Of a DNA stretch of 59,737 nt, positions 35,087-44,282 are shown one piece after another. Below the pieces are notes generated by a model, which saw nothing but the letters and a program-made list of their open reading frames with translations, searched no databases and had not been told where the DNA came from. The stretch comes from Bryobacterales bacterium (GTDB lineage Bacteria > Acidobacteriota > Terriglobia > Bryobacterales > Bryobacteraceae). The translations under genes were made by a program, and so were the position numbers. Positions within the stretch are counted from its first letter, which is position 1, and every line of letters begins with the position of its first letter. The stretch is taken from positions 1-59,737 of the forward strand of contig JAEUQC010000211.1 in assembly GCA_016789905.1 (NCBI GenBank), given 5' to 3'.

Positions 35087-35137
35087 GGAGCCCGGAGGTG
35101 AAACGCGCAACGCCCGCGCCTCCGGGCTCCGCTTTTT
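35087..35137 (+). terminator. Intrinsic terminator of the qNor gene
   Basis: A perfect 12-bp inverted repeat (GGAGCCCGGAGG at 35087-35098 and CCTCCGGGCTCC at 35119-35130) with a 20-nt loop is followed by GCTTTTTATT. It sits 7 bp after the qNor stop. On the opposite strand there is no U-run, so it should act on plus-strand transcription only. Confidence 0.85.
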
Positions 35138-35146
35138 ATTCACCCC

Positions 35147-36445
35147 TCATCGCCCAGCCGCCGCCGGTCCGCCGGGACGCGTGGTCCCGCTCAGCGTCAC
35201 CACATCCGGGTCCACCCCCGCTGGAAACACAACTTCCATAAACCCTATATTCATCTCTTCCCAACTCTGGTCGCCCCACCGCACTGTCTGCTTCGGGTCG
35301 GGGTTGAACCGGTTATTAGGCGAATTGTCGAAGTGCGCCACGCACTCAAGCACCGTCCCCTTCGGCAATCGCTTCGGCTCGGCCAGGAAATACGTGGTCT
35401 GCCAGTTGAAGTCATACCGGGGAACGTCTATCAGGTTCTCCACCCGCCCGTCCGGATACCGGGCCGCAATGCGATACGACTTGCCTCGCAAGTGCATATG
35501 CGGCTGCATCGAAAGCAGCGTCAAGTCGCGTTTCAACGTAGCCCCCGTGCTCGATGCAAAGTTGTCGGCGCCCGGTGGAATCGCAAACGCGCTGTCGGCC
35601 GGGGTGATGGTCAGCACCCGCTCCCTCGGCGCCTCTTTGGCGAAATAGAGTCCCAGTTCCGATGAGTCCTCCGCTGTGCGCCCATTCGCCGTATAGTGCA
35701 TTTCAAACACGATGTCGGCGCCCTTCGGCAATAGCTTGGCCCGGCCTTCGCCCCATGCCATCGGCCAGTAGCCCGGTTCATACCCCACCAACAACTCCCG
35801 CCGGTCCGCCTCCCGCTCATCCGGCCGCCGCGCCGCCCGCGACGCCTTGGTTGCCACAAAGAACTGTCCCGCCGGCGCGTCGCTTACATAGCTCGATCCC
35901 TTCGGCCGCACAAACGCGTTGATGTGATGCACCACAGAACGCTGGTCGATCTTCCACTCCGCCGCCGCTATCCATTTCGCCTCCGGCAAATCCGTCGGCG
36001 TCACCAAAAACGTGTACTCAATCGTGCCCTGGTCCGGCACCTTGAATTTCGGTATGCGCACCACCAGGTCCGGCTTCCCCAGCCGCCAGCCGCCTGTGCT
36101 CGGTGCCTTGGGCGGCATCGCGCTTGGGGTTCCCTCGGGCGCGCCCGCGTCCACCCAAGCCACCAGCGTCGCCCGCTCCAGTGCCGTCAGTGACCGGTCG
36201 TTGTGGAACGTCACACTCTTCGCCCGGTCGGCGTGCCATGGCGGCATCGTCCCTCGCGATACCGCCTGCCGCAGCGCCTTCGCCCACGGCCGCACTTCCG
36301 CGTAGGTCCCCAGTGGCATCGGCCCTATCTCGCCGGCCCGGTGGCAGCTTACACACCGGTTCTCCAGTATCCCGCGCACCTCACCGTGGTAAACCGGCGC
36401 CCCCATCACTAACGGCGCCGCCAGCGTCAGCATCCAGATTCGCAT
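35147..36445 (-). CDS. Haem and copper monooxygenase-like exported protein
   Basis: The 432-residue protein has a signal peptide (MRIWMLTLAAPLVMGA); the ATG at 36454 or 36496 is also possible. A cytochrome c motif CVSCH near residue 30 starts the mature region. The C-terminal ~250 residues resemble copper type II ascorbate-dependent monooxygenase (PHM-like) domains: VVHHINAF, FEMHYTANG and MQPHMHLRGK, which hold the histidine and methionine ligands. Haem plus PHM-like domains are typical of Acidobacteriota/Planctomycetota; the substrate is unknown. It is the last gene of the argG-dodecin-glycosidase block, within 60 bp of the glycosidase stop. Confidence 0.75.
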   Translation of the reverse strand: MRIWMLTLAAPLVMGAPVYHGEVRGILENRCVSCHRAGEIGPMPLGTYAEVRPWAKALRQAVSRGTMPPWHADRAKSVTFHNDRSLTALERATLVAWVDAGAPEGTPSAMPPKAPSTGGWRLGKPDLVVRIPKFKVPDQGTIEYTFLVTPTDLPEAKWIAAAEWKIDQRSVVHHINAFVRPKGSSYVSDAPAGQFFVATKASRAARRPDEREADRRELLVGYEPGYWPMAWGEGRAKLLPKGADIVFEMHYTANGRTAEDSSELGLYFAKEAPRERVLTITPADSAFAIPPGADNFASSTGATLKRDLTLLSMQPHMHLRGKSYRIAARYPDGRVENLIDVPRYDFNWQTTYFLAEPKRLPKGTVLECVAHFDNSPNNRFNPDPKQTVRWGDQSWEEMNIGFMEVVFPAGVDPDVVTLSGTTRPGGPAAAGR

Positions 36446-36500
36446 AGATCTCATAATACTAACCGCATAGGCGGCGCGGAGCAGATGACCCGCCATCCTG

Positions 36501-38801
36501 CTACTTCTTCAACAGCCAAACTTCGGCCAGCCGCGATTGTTGCCGCCAGTTCAAATGAACCTCGTCGCCCGCCTTGTCCCACGTCAGCCGCAGGCGCCCA
36601 TCCGTCAGGCAGTCCGCCGGCACTGGATACTCTTTGAATTCACCCATCTCGCGCCCGTCCACCGACGGCTGCACTCGCGTGTCATCGATCCGCAGCAAAC
36701 TTTGCCCCAGCCCCGACGTCCGCACCACATATTTGCCCTTCGGGTCCAGCCCGTCGTATTCCATCGCCTTCGGCCACATCGTCACCTGCCACGAATGCCG
36801 CGCCCGGCTTCGCCCGTTCTCCCACCACCAATACAACGGCCCGTCCTCATTCCTGCCAACGCCAACAACATGCGGCATCTTCGCAATATTCCCCAGGTCA
36901 TCATAAAAGCTGCCCGGCCCTGGCTTCTCCCACATTGCCAACTCCCGCAGCCGCGCCACGCGCGCCTTCTCATCGGGCAACGTCACCGCCTTGGCCAGTT
37001 CATCCTCCAGCCACCAGCGGTTGTTCAGCGGTATGTCGATAAACTCCAGCACCGCCCCCCGCTCCGGTCCTCTTGCCCCGTATTTCCCCACGCTCGTCTG
37101 CAGTTGGATCGATTGCCACAGCCGCTCACACAGCGCCACAATCTTCGTCCGCAGTTCCGCCCCTGCAGGCTCCGCCGTCGCCCGGTTCAATACTTCCAGC
37201 GCTCCCTTCACCGCCGCCGCCGCGCCAATCTCCGCCGCCCGCAGTAACCACCCGTTGGCCTCTTCCTCCAGCTTCGCCTCCCAAATCACGCGCCGCCGCA
37301 CCTGCGCATCGTAGTAGGCTCGCAGCAGGCACATCTGCCATCGCCAGTTCCCTTCCAGTTCCGGGTTCCGCGCCTCCAACTCGCGCCACCATCGCAGCGT
37401 CGCCTCCACGGCCCCGTTCCCGGCCACCGGCCCGCGCCAGTTCCGCTCCAGCGCCAGAATCGCGTCCGCCATTTCTTCCGCCATCGCCGGCGAAAAGTGC
37501 AGCCGGCAATACTCCATCAAAATGTCCCTCGGGTCCCGGCCCGGCTCCCAATCCAGCGCGCTCCAAATCACCTTGTTCACATCATCGTGAACGCCATCGG
37601 AGTACGTGATCGACCCATCGCTCACCCGCGCAATCCGCGCGTGTATCGCCGCGTATTCCATCGGTCGCGGATTCACCGCCTCCCTGCCCAGCGTCAACGC
37701 AAACGCCTGGTCCCACTCCGGCACTTCGAACTGGCTCAGCTTGTTGTGCGATACGTCCGGGTACAGCCGCAGCTTCGTCCCCGCTGGCATCCGCTGCCGC
37801 GTCTCGGCCTCCGGCGGGCTCGATGGTCCAGCCACAATTCCGCCAAACCACACCGGCGCCCCCGCGCCCAGCCACCTGTACACCACCTGTTGCTGCGCCT
37901 CGCTGAACCCTTGCATCGATACCCACACCTTGGCCTTCGGGTGCCACGCCCTCACCCGCTGCGCGATCTCCCCCAAATACGGCAGCAGTTCCTCCGGTTC
38001 GTTGTCGCCCGGGTCGCCTCCAGGCACGAACACTCCCGTCAGCGTCGCCGCCTGTTTGGCCACCGCGCTCACCTCATCCAAAAACGCCTCGGCCCGCCCC
38101 CGGTTCTTCACGTCGAACGTCACCGGCGTCCACGTCCAATAGTCCATTCCGTATCGCAAACAGATCTCCGTGATCGCGCGATTCATCTCCGTTTTCGGCA
38201 CCTTCAGCAGCGGATTGTCCTTCTCACTCCCAAACGGAATGCCCTCCACGCTATTCATCCCAAATAGCGCCAGTTCCCGTATGTAGCGCTCGAACTGCGC
38301 CACCGTCCAGGCGTCCCAGGAATTAGCCGTTGCCCGGAATCCCAACTGGTGCCCGCGTATCCCATGCGCCGGCGCACTTGTCACGTCCCACCCATCGGGC
38401 ACGGTCAACTTCCCCGCTCCCCATTCCATTCGCCGCAGAAAATGCCCCACGCCGTACAGCACGCCCCGCGCGTCCGCGCCAACAATCCATACCACCGGCG
38501 CCGGCCCGCGCGTGTCCACCAAAATCCGGTAGCCCTCCGCCCGCGCCTTCGATTCCGGCAGCTCCTTTCCCCACGCCGGCCCCGCCGCCAGCGCGATCAC
38601 CGCCCCCGCCGCCGGCCACGCGGTCGTCGTTCGCAGCCTCGCCCCCGTCCGGCGCTCCACTTCTTCCACCAACACCGTTGCCGCTGTCTTCTCGGCGGCG
38701 GCCAACTCTCCGGGCCGCACCACAACCACGGCCCGGCCCACCTCCAGCGGGGCGCCCCACATCGGCAGCGCCATCGCCAATACCCACAACACGTAACGCA
38801 C
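36501..38801 (-). CDS. Secreted alpha-glucuronidase-like glycosidase
   Basis: The 766-residue protein has a signal peptide (MRYVLWVLAMALPMWGAP), an N-terminal zincin-like/GH67N/GH20b-type domain (EKTAATVLVEEVERRTG, GVLYGVGHFLRRM), a TIM-barrel region (RGHQLGFRATANSWDAWTV, IRELALFGMNSVEGI, GVFVPGGDPGDN) and a C-terminal helical and beta region. This domain order resembles GH115/GH67-like enzymes that act on glucuronic-acid side chains. Catalytic residues cannot be assigned with confidence. It lies 10 bp downstream of the dodecin gene. Confidence 0.6.
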   Translation of the reverse strand: MRYVLWVLAMALPMWGAPLEVGRAVVVVRPGELAAAEKTAATVLVEEVERRTGARLRTTTAWPAAGAVIALAAGPAWGKELPESKARAEGYRILVDTRGPAPVVWIVGADARGVLYGVGHFLRRMEWGAGKLTVPDGWDVTSAPAHGIRGHQLGFRATANSWDAWTVAQFERYIRELALFGMNSVEGIPFGSEKDNPLLKVPKTEMNRAITEICLRYGMDYWTWTPVTFDVKNRGRAEAFLDEVSAVAKQAATLTGVFVPGGDPGDNEPEELLPYLGEIAQRVRAWHPKAKVWVSMQGFSEAQQQVVYRWLGAGAPVWFGGIVAGPSSPPEAETRQRMPAGTKLRLYPDVSHNKLSQFEVPEWDQAFALTLGREAVNPRPMEYAAIHARIARVSDGSITYSDGVHDDVNKVIWSALDWEPGRDPRDILMEYCRLHFSPAMAEEMADAILALERNWRGPVAGNGAVEATLRWWRELEARNPELEGNWRWQMCLLRAYYDAQVRRRVIWEAKLEEEANGWLLRAAEIGAAAAVKGALEVLNRATAEPAGAELRTKIVALCERLWQSIQLQTSVGKYGARGPERGAVLEFIDIPLNNRWWLEDELAKAVTLPDEKARVARLRELAMWEKPGPGSFYDDLGNIAKMPHVVGVGRNEDGPLYWWWENGRSRARHSWQVTMWPKAMEYDGLDPKGKYVVRTSGLGQSLLRIDDTRVQPSVDGREMGEFKEYPVPADCLTDGRLRLTWDKAGDEVHLNWRQQSRLAEVWLLKK

Positions 38802-38811
38802 AATTACCGCC

Positions 38812-39018
38812 TTAGCGTTCTATCTTGAACCCAATCTTGATCGTCACTTGAAACTCGGCCACCGCCCCGTCCACAATCCGGCCACGTTGGCTTACAACTT
38901 CAAACCACTCCATATGGCGAACCGTCGCCGACGCTTCGGCCACCGCCGATTTCACCGCTTCGGCAAAGCTCACCGGCGACGTCCCGACTATCTCAATCAG
39001 CTTGTATGTGCCAGCCAT
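38812..39018 (-). CDS. Dodecin
   Basis: The 68-residue protein is a full-length dodecin: YKLIEIVGTSPVSFAEAV, then AVAEASATVRHMEWFEVVS with the conserved tryptophan near residue 38, and VAEFQVTIKIGFKIE. Dodecins form hollow dodecamers that bind flavins (or CoA in some bacteria) and buffer or protect the cofactor. The gene lies 2 bp after the argG stop and 10 bp before the glycosidase gene, so it is probably co-transcribed with both. Confidence 0.92.
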   Translation of the reverse strand: MAGTYKLIEIVGTSPVSFAEAVKSAVAEASATVRHMEWFEVVSQRGRIVDGAVAEFQVTIKIGFKIER

Positions 39019-39020
39019 CT

Positions 39021-40361
39021 TTATTCTTCCTTCTTCGGTGCATCCAACAGCCGCAATCCCTCAAACGAAGCTGCCGACAGCAGCCCCGCCTCCGCATACA
39101 CAAACAGCTTCTTCCGGCTGTCCGTGATGTCCAGATTCCGCATCGTCAACTGTCCAATGCGGTCCACCGGTGTAAACTCGCCCTTGCCCGACTCCATCGT
39201 CAGCCGCTCCGGCGCATACGTCAGGTTCGGCGATTCCGTATCCAGAATCGAATAATCGTTGCCCCGCCGCAGTTCCAGCGTCACCGTCCCCGTCGCCGCC
39301 TTGGCCACCCATCGTTGCAGCGTCTCGCGCAGCATCATCGATTGCGGATCGAACCACCGGCCCTCATACAACAGCCGGCCCAGCCGCCGCCCCAGCGTAT
39401 GATACTGCTCCAGCGTTCCTTCGTTGTGGATGCCCGTCAGCAGCCGTTCGTAGCAGATGTAGAGCAGCGCCATCGCCGGCGCTTCGTAAATCCCGCGCGA
39501 CTTGGCCTCGATAATCCGGTTCTCTATCTGGTCGCTCATCCCCAGCCCGTGGCGCCCGCCGATGGCGTTCGCCTCCAGCACCAGTTCCACATCGTCGGCG
39601 AACGATTTTCCGTTCAACGCCACCGGCCGGCCTTCGTCGAACGTCACCGATACCGTCTCCGGCTCCACCACGCAGTCGCTCTTCCAGAACGGCACACCCA
39701 TAATGGGCTCTACAATCTTGATCCCGTTCTTCAGGAACTCCAAATCCTTGGCCTCGTGCGTCGCCCCCCAGATGTTGGAATCGGTCGAATACGCCTTTTC
39801 CTTCGACATCTTGTAGCCCAGCCCGGCCTTCTCCAGCAGTTCCGACATCTCCTTCCGTCCGCCCAGTTCGTTAATGAAATCCTGGTCCAGCCAAGGCTTG
39901 TAAATCTCCAGCGCCGGATTCACCATCAACCCGTAGCGGTAGAATCTCTCAATATCGTTCCCCTTGTAGGTGGACCCGTCTCCCCATATGTTCACCCCGT
40001 CTTCTTTCATCGCGCCCACCAGCATGGTCCCGGTGACGGCACGGCCAATCGGCGTCGTGTTGAAATACGCCACTCCGGCCGTTGTAATGTGGAACGCGCC
40101 GCATTGCAGCGCCGCAATGCCCTCCCGAACCAGTTGGGCCCGGCAGTCGATCAGCCGCGCCACCTCCGCTCCATACCCCAGCGCCTTGCGCGGAATCTCG
40201 TCGTAGTCGGCCTCGTCCGGTTGCCCCAGGTTCGCCGTATAGCAATACGGGATGGCCCCCTTCTGGCGCATCCAGTAAATGGCCGCGCTCGTGTCCAGCC
40301 CGCCGGAAAATGCGATACCGACGTTCTTGCCGGTAGGAAGTGATTGCAGAATGCTACCCAT
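39021..40361 (-). CDS. argG: Argininosuccinate synthase
   Basis: The 446-residue cytosolic enzyme condenses citrulline and aspartate using ATP in arginine synthesis. The ATP-pyrophosphatase loop is AFSGGLDTSAAIYW near residues 17-30; GDGSTYKGNDIERFYRYG and STDSNIWGATHEAKDLE hold substrate-binding residues. Its length and N-terminus match the long, E. coli-type ArgG rather than the ~400-residue type. No other arg genes are nearby. It starts 69 bp from the divergent cas6-like gene. Confidence 0.95.
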   Translation of the reverse strand: MGSILQSLPTGKNVGIAFSGGLDTSAAIYWMRQKGAIPYCYTANLGQPDEADYDEIPRKALGYGAEVARLIDCRAQLVREGIAALQCGAFHITTAGVAYFNTTPIGRAVTGTMLVGAMKEDGVNIWGDGSTYKGNDIERFYRYGLMVNPALEIYKPWLDQDFINELGGRKEMSELLEKAGLGYKMSKEKAYSTDSNIWGATHEAKDLEFLKNGIKIVEPIMGVPFWKSDCVVEPETVSVTFDEGRPVALNGKSFADDVELVLEANAIGGRHGLGMSDQIENRIIEAKSRGIYEAPAMALLYICYERLLTGIHNEGTLEQYHTLGRRLGRLLYEGRWFDPQSMMLRETLQRWVAKAATGTVTLELRRGNDYSILDTESPNLTYAPERLTMESGKGEFTPVDRIGQLTMRNLDITDSRKKLFVYAEAGLLSAASFEGLRLLDAPKKEE

Positions 40362-40430
40362 CGTAATGTACCTACTAGCGTACCGGATTGCGGCACTTCC
40401 GGCGACTTCGCCCCCGGCGTGTCACCATAA

Positions 40431-41219
40431 ATGAACCGGCGCGCCATGCAGCTTTCCCTTTCCGTCGTTCAGTTCCGCCTCCTGCTCGCGCGCCCCCTGC
40501 AGGTCCCTCCGGACAAATACGGCAATGTCATCCGGGGCGCCTTTGGTCTCGCCCTGCCCGCCGGACTCATCCCTCCCCCTGCCACCGTACCCAGCGGCTT
40601 CGGCTCCCCGCCCGCGCCCTACGTCTTCCGCGTGGAACCCATCGCCGGCGGGCTACTCCTTTCCGTCCATCTTCTGGCCGATTCCGGCATACTGTTGCCC
40701 GCCTTCCACTCCGCCGCCAGCCGCGTCGCCGCTGCGGGCCTTGGTCCGGGCCGCGTCCCCGTCACCATCGCCGAATCCCACACGTCGCTGGTACAACTCC
40801 CCCTGGCCCCCATCACCGATGCCCCGTCGAACATCCGAGTCCACTTCTTAACCCCAACCCATCTCAAGCACGCGGGAGCTCCCTCCTCCGCAAGCTTTCC
40901 CGCCCTCTTCCACCGCCTTCGGGATCGCATTCTTTACTTCGCGGCGCCGGCCCAGGATCATTCCGCTCTCGCCCGCGAACTCGCCAGTCGTGCCGCCGCC
41001 ATCCGCCAAATCGACGCGCAACTCACCCGCGTTGCCACCCAGCGCACCAGCACCCGCACCGGTCAGACGCACTCCATCGGCGGTTTCGTCGGCCAGGCCG
41101 CCTATTCCGGAAATTTCCAGGCTCTTTGGCCCTGGCTCCTCGCCGCCGAATGGACCGGCGTCGGACGCCATACCACCTGGGGCAACGGCCATATCCGCTG
41201 CGAACCGCTCGGTCCGTGA
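40431..41219 (+). CDS. cas6: Stand-alone Cas6-like RAMP endoribonuclease
   Basis: The 262-residue protein matches the PF10040-type Cas6 family, which cuts CRISPR transcripts at repeat hairpins. The C-terminal RRM-like half shows RVHFLTPTHLKHAG, a helix with FPALFHRLRDRI, and the glycine-rich loop block HSIGGFVGQAAYSG followed by GVGRHTTWGNG. No CRISPR array or other cas gene is seen anywhere in the window. A second in-frame ATG lies at 40446; the first is used for lack of a clear ribosome binding site. Active-site residues cannot be assigned with certainty. Confidence 0.72.
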   Translation: MNRRAMQLSLSVVQFRLLLARPLQVPPDKYGNVIRGAFGLALPAGLIPPPATVPSGFGSPPAPYVFRVEPIAGGLLLSVHLLADSGILLPAFHSAASRVAAAGLGPGRVPVTIAESHTSLVQLPLAPITDAPSNIRVHFLTPTHLKHAGAPSSASFPALFHRLRDRILYFAAPAQDHSALARELASRAAAIRQIDAQLTRVATQRTSTRTGQTHSIGGFVGQAAYSGNFQALWPWLLAAEWTGVGRHTTWGNGHIRCEPLGP

Positions 41220-41235
41220 TACGCTCTTACCCGTC

Positions 41236-41763
41236 ATGTCCAACCCCGCCGTGGACCCGCACGCCGCCGATCGGGAACAGCTCATCGCCATTCTTCGCCA
41301 AATCGAAGCCAGCATCAACGCGCAGAGCCTTGAAAGCATGGTGGCCCGGATGGACCCCAACGCAACCGTTGTTTGGGCCAATGCTGAGGTCTCGCGCGGC
41401 CCCCGGGAAATCCTCGCCTACTACCACCGCATGGTGCAGGCGCCCGGCCGCATTCTTACCAGGTACACCACCAAGGCCTCGCTCAGCGCGCCCGCCCGCT
41501 TCCTCGGCGGCGACGTCGCCATTGCCGATGGCTCCATGGAGGACGAGTTCTTCCCCATCCTTCGCGGCCCCTTCCGCCTCAGTAACCGTTGGACCACAAC
41601 GTTGTCAAAGGCCTCCGGGGAATGGAAGGTTGTGTCACTGCATTTATCGGGAAACGTCTTCAATAACGTGCTGCTTGACGAAGCCAAACGCGCCCTGCTC
41701 TATGTGGGCGCCGGCGGCCTGGCTCTCGGCGCGCTCGCCGGCTGGCTCCTTGCCCGTCTATAG
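41236..41763 (+). CDS. NTF2/SnoaL-like protein with C-terminal membrane anchor
   Basis: The 175-residue protein has the cone-shaped NTF2-like fold signature: a long N-terminal helix pair (LIAILRQIEASINAQSLESMVARMDPNATVVWAN), a YYHRMVQAPG turn and closing strands (NRWTTTLSKASGEWKVVSLHLSG). A hydrophobic C-terminal helix follows (LYVGAGGLALGALAGWLLARL), so it is probably membrane-tethered with the NTF2-like domain on one face. Its start is 16 bp after the cas6-like gene on the same strand. The ligand is unknown. Confidence 0.65.
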   Translation: MSNPAVDPHAADREQLIAILRQIEASINAQSLESMVARMDPNATVVWANAEVSRGPREILAYYHRMVQAPGRILTRYTTKASLSAPARFLGGDVAIADGSMEDEFFPILRGPFRLSNRWTTTLSKASGEWKVVSLHLSGNVFNNVLLDEAKRALLYVGAGGLALGALAGWLLARL

Positions 41764-42326
41764 CCGTTCACCGGACACCGTGGCGAGTTCGCCCAGCGTA
41801 ACCACGGCTGGTCCCCTCCGCGTGCCCATCGCACCGGAAATCCGGCCGCCGCAGGAATGGACCGCTCCGCGCTGGCTGCCATGCACAGGCCCGGGAAAGC
41901 GCACCCCATTCCTCCGGCACCGAATGGCAAAGGTCCCGCCGGTTCCGGCAGCCAACCCGAATGGATACCAGCCGGCGACGCTCACGCCCTCGACATGAGC
42001 TCAGCCTGTTGGCCCGGATTAGGTATCGATTCCCATCGCGCTCGGATCACCTGAAAGCGGTGCGCACGGCAGCCTGTGGAAGTTCCGATACCCGGACGCG
42101 GGTCGCCTTTTCCAGGGGCGTACAGTTCCGTTGGCAGGTAGACCTGCACGCGCGGCAGACGCCGAGTATGCACATCCATTCCCCATGCCAGCCCGTGCGC
42201 GCCAGGCCCCGCCAGCGCAGACGAAATCGTGCTCGCGCCCCTAACCCATTCTCCCTGGCGGCCTCCCCGCCTCGCGCGCAGGCATGGAATTACAATGGTC
42301 GTGCTGGTTCCGGGAGACCAAACGAA
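41764..42326. other. 563-bp gap, possible decayed minus-strand gene
   Basis: No intact gene is seen. On the minus strand two adjoining frames look protein-like: CRAHRFQVIRARWESIPNP with GQQAELMSRA before a stop, then VTLGELATVSGERL after a nearby GTG. They could be pieces of one broken gene, but I cannot assign a family. The plus-strand frame upstream of 42327 is arginine- and proline-rich and looks like a shadow. Confidence 0.3.
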
Positions 42327-44261
42327 ATGCATAAAATCTGCCGAATGCTCCTCACCGCGGCCGCGTTGTTTGCGCAGCCTGCTCCGCCAGACGCGATTGT
42401 CCGCAACCGCGCGCCACTCCTCCCCAACGCCTTTGATCCGCTGCCACTAAAATCGGTCATGCCGAAGGGTTGGTTGTTACGCCAGCTCCGCATCCAGGCC
42501 GACGGCCAAACCGGCCATCTGGACGAATTCTGGCCCTCGCTCGACCAAAAAGAAAGCGCCTGGCTCGGCGGCCCCGGTGAAGGCTGGGAGCGCGGCCCAT
42601 ACTACCTCGACGGTCTCGTCCCCGCAGCGCATCTCTTGGGCGATCGGCGCCTCATCGACAAGGCCAACAAGTGGGTGGAATGGACCCTGAATAACCAGCG
42701 GCCCGACGGCGCCATCGGCCCCCCAAAAAACGCCGACTGGTGGCCCAACATGATCATGCTCAAAGTGCTCACCCAGCACTATGAGGCCACTGGCGACCCG
42801 CGCGTCATTCCTCTCATGGAAAAGTATCTGCTCCACCATTTGGCCAATATCGAAAAAAGCCCGCTCCGCGCCTGGGCCATTTTCCGCGCCGCCGACGAAG
42901 CCGTTAGCGCCCTCTGGCTCTACAACCGCACCGGCAACCCCAAACTTCTCGAACTGGTCCGCGCGCTGGACCGCCAGGCCTATGACTGGAACAATCACTT
43001 TCAACGCTTCGTCTACCCGTTCAAAGTGAACAGAACCGAGTCCGGCCTTAGCAGCCATGTCGTCAATAACGCCATGGCCATCAAGACCTCCGCCGTCTTT
43101 GCCACGGTCACCAAGGACCCGGCCCAGCGCAACGGCGCACTTCGCTTATTCGAGGTCATGGACAAGCACCACCTCATGCCCCAGGGTGTTCACGGCGGCG
43201 ATGAACACTACGCCGGCAATAGCCCCAACCAAGGCACCGAAGTCTGCGCCGTTGTCGAGGCGATGTACTCGGTTGAACTCCTTCTGTCCATGCTCGGCCG
43301 TCCGGAATTTGGCGACCGGCTGGAGCGCATGACCTACAATGCACTGCCCGCCACCTTCAGCGCCGACATGTGGACCCATCAGTATGACCAGCAACCCAAT
43401 CAGGTGCTCTGTTCTCGCTCCAAGCGCGACTGGACCACCAACGGTCCTGATTCCAATCTCTTCGGACTGGAGCCAAACTTCGGCTGCTGCACCGCCAACT
43501 TCCATCAGGGCTGGCCAAAGTTCATCGCCAGTCTTTGGATGGCCTCGCCCGACGGCGGCCTGGCCGCCATGGCCTACGGGCCCAGCGAGGTGAATACGAA
43601 GGTGCGCGGCGGCGTGCCCGTGAAAATAGCGGAGGATACCGAATACCCGTTCCGTGATTCCATTCGCCTCACCATTCAACCCGCCGCGACCACTGTCTTT
43701 CCCCTGTTGCTGCGCATTCCCGCCTGGGCCGCCGGCGCCACCGTGCAGATTAACGGTCTTGCGCCGCAGTCAGCCCGCCCCGGCACGTTCCACCGCGTCG
43801 AGCGCGCCTGGAAAGCCGGAGACACAGTAGCCATCCGCTTCCCCATGGCGCCCCGCGCCTCGCAATGGTTCAACGGCTCGGTGGCTGTGGAACGCGGGCC
43901 GCTCGTCTTCTCTCTCAAGATCGGCGAGGACTGGCGCAAAATCAAGGATCACGGCCCGGTCGCCGATTTTGAAGTCCACCCCACAACGCCCTGGAACTAC
44001 GCTTTGGCCGTGCGCCCAGGCGCCTCCGTCGCGGTCGAGGTTAGTGAGACGCCACTCGGCGACTATCCGTTCTCCCAGCAGGGCGCTCCCGTTCACATGA
44101 AGGTGAAGGCGCGCCGGCTGCCGGAATGGAAACTGAGCAACGATTCGGCCGCCCCGCCGCCCATGAGCCCTGTCATGTCCGCCCAGCCGGACGAGACCAT
44201 TGAGCTGATTCCCTATGGCTCCGCAAAGCTCCGCGTTACCGCGTTTCCCTGGTTGCAATAG
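42327..44261 (+). CDS. Secreted GH127-like beta-L-arabinofuranosidase
   Basis: The 644-residue protein begins with a signal peptide (MHKICRMLLTAAALFAQP). It shows the (alpha/alpha)6 barrel of the DUF1680/GH127 family: GYNG-like WWPNMIMLKVL, NNAMAIKTSA, then the metal/catalytic cluster E305-x-C307 in GTEVCAVVE and C387-C388 in FGCCTANF. In characterised GH127 enzymes this Glu and three Cys bind zinc and one Cys is the nucleophile, so the catalytic set is intact. The start is placed here because the upstream in-frame sequence is Arg-rich shadow. A ribosome-binding-like GGGAGA precedes the ATG. Confidence 0.85.
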   Translation: MHKICRMLLTAAALFAQPAPPDAIVRNRAPLLPNAFDPLPLKSVMPKGWLLRQLRIQADGQTGHLDEFWPSLDQKESAWLGGPGEGWERGPYYLDGLVPAAHLLGDRRLIDKANKWVEWTLNNQRPDGAIGPPKNADWWPNMIMLKVLTQHYEATGDPRVIPLMEKYLLHHLANIEKSPLRAWAIFRAADEAVSALWLYNRTGNPKLLELVRALDRQAYDWNNHFQRFVYPFKVNRTESGLSSHVVNNAMAIKTSAVFATVTKDPAQRNGALRLFEVMDKHHLMPQGVHGGDEHYAGNSPNQGTEVCAVVEAMYSVELLLSMLGRPEFGDRLERMTYNALPATFSADMWTHQYDQQPNQVLCSRSKRDWTTNGPDSNLFGLEPNFGCCTANFHQGWPKFIASLWMASPDGGLAAMAYGPSEVNTKVRGGVPVKIAEDTEYPFRDSIRLTIQPAATTVFPLLLRIPAWAAGATVQINGLAPQSARPGTFHRVERAWKAGDTVAIRFPMAPRASQWFNGSVAVERGPLVFSLKIGEDWRKIKDHGPVADFEVHPTTPWNYALAVRPGASVAVEVSETPLGDYPFSQQGAPVHMKVKARRLPEWKLSNDSAAPPPMSPVMSAQPDETIELIPYGSAKLRVTAFPWLQ

Positions 44262-44282
44262 GCCCAACGAACCTCAATCGCC

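Noticed and set aside
39006..40343. 445-codon plus-strand frame opposite argG
   Set aside because: argG on the minus strand is unambiguous; the antisense frame is His/Arg/Pro-rich noise.
40388..41998. 536-codon plus-strand frame over the cas6-like and NTF2-like genes
   Set aside because: It is Pro/Arg-rich and low in complexity, while the other frames give recognisable proteins.
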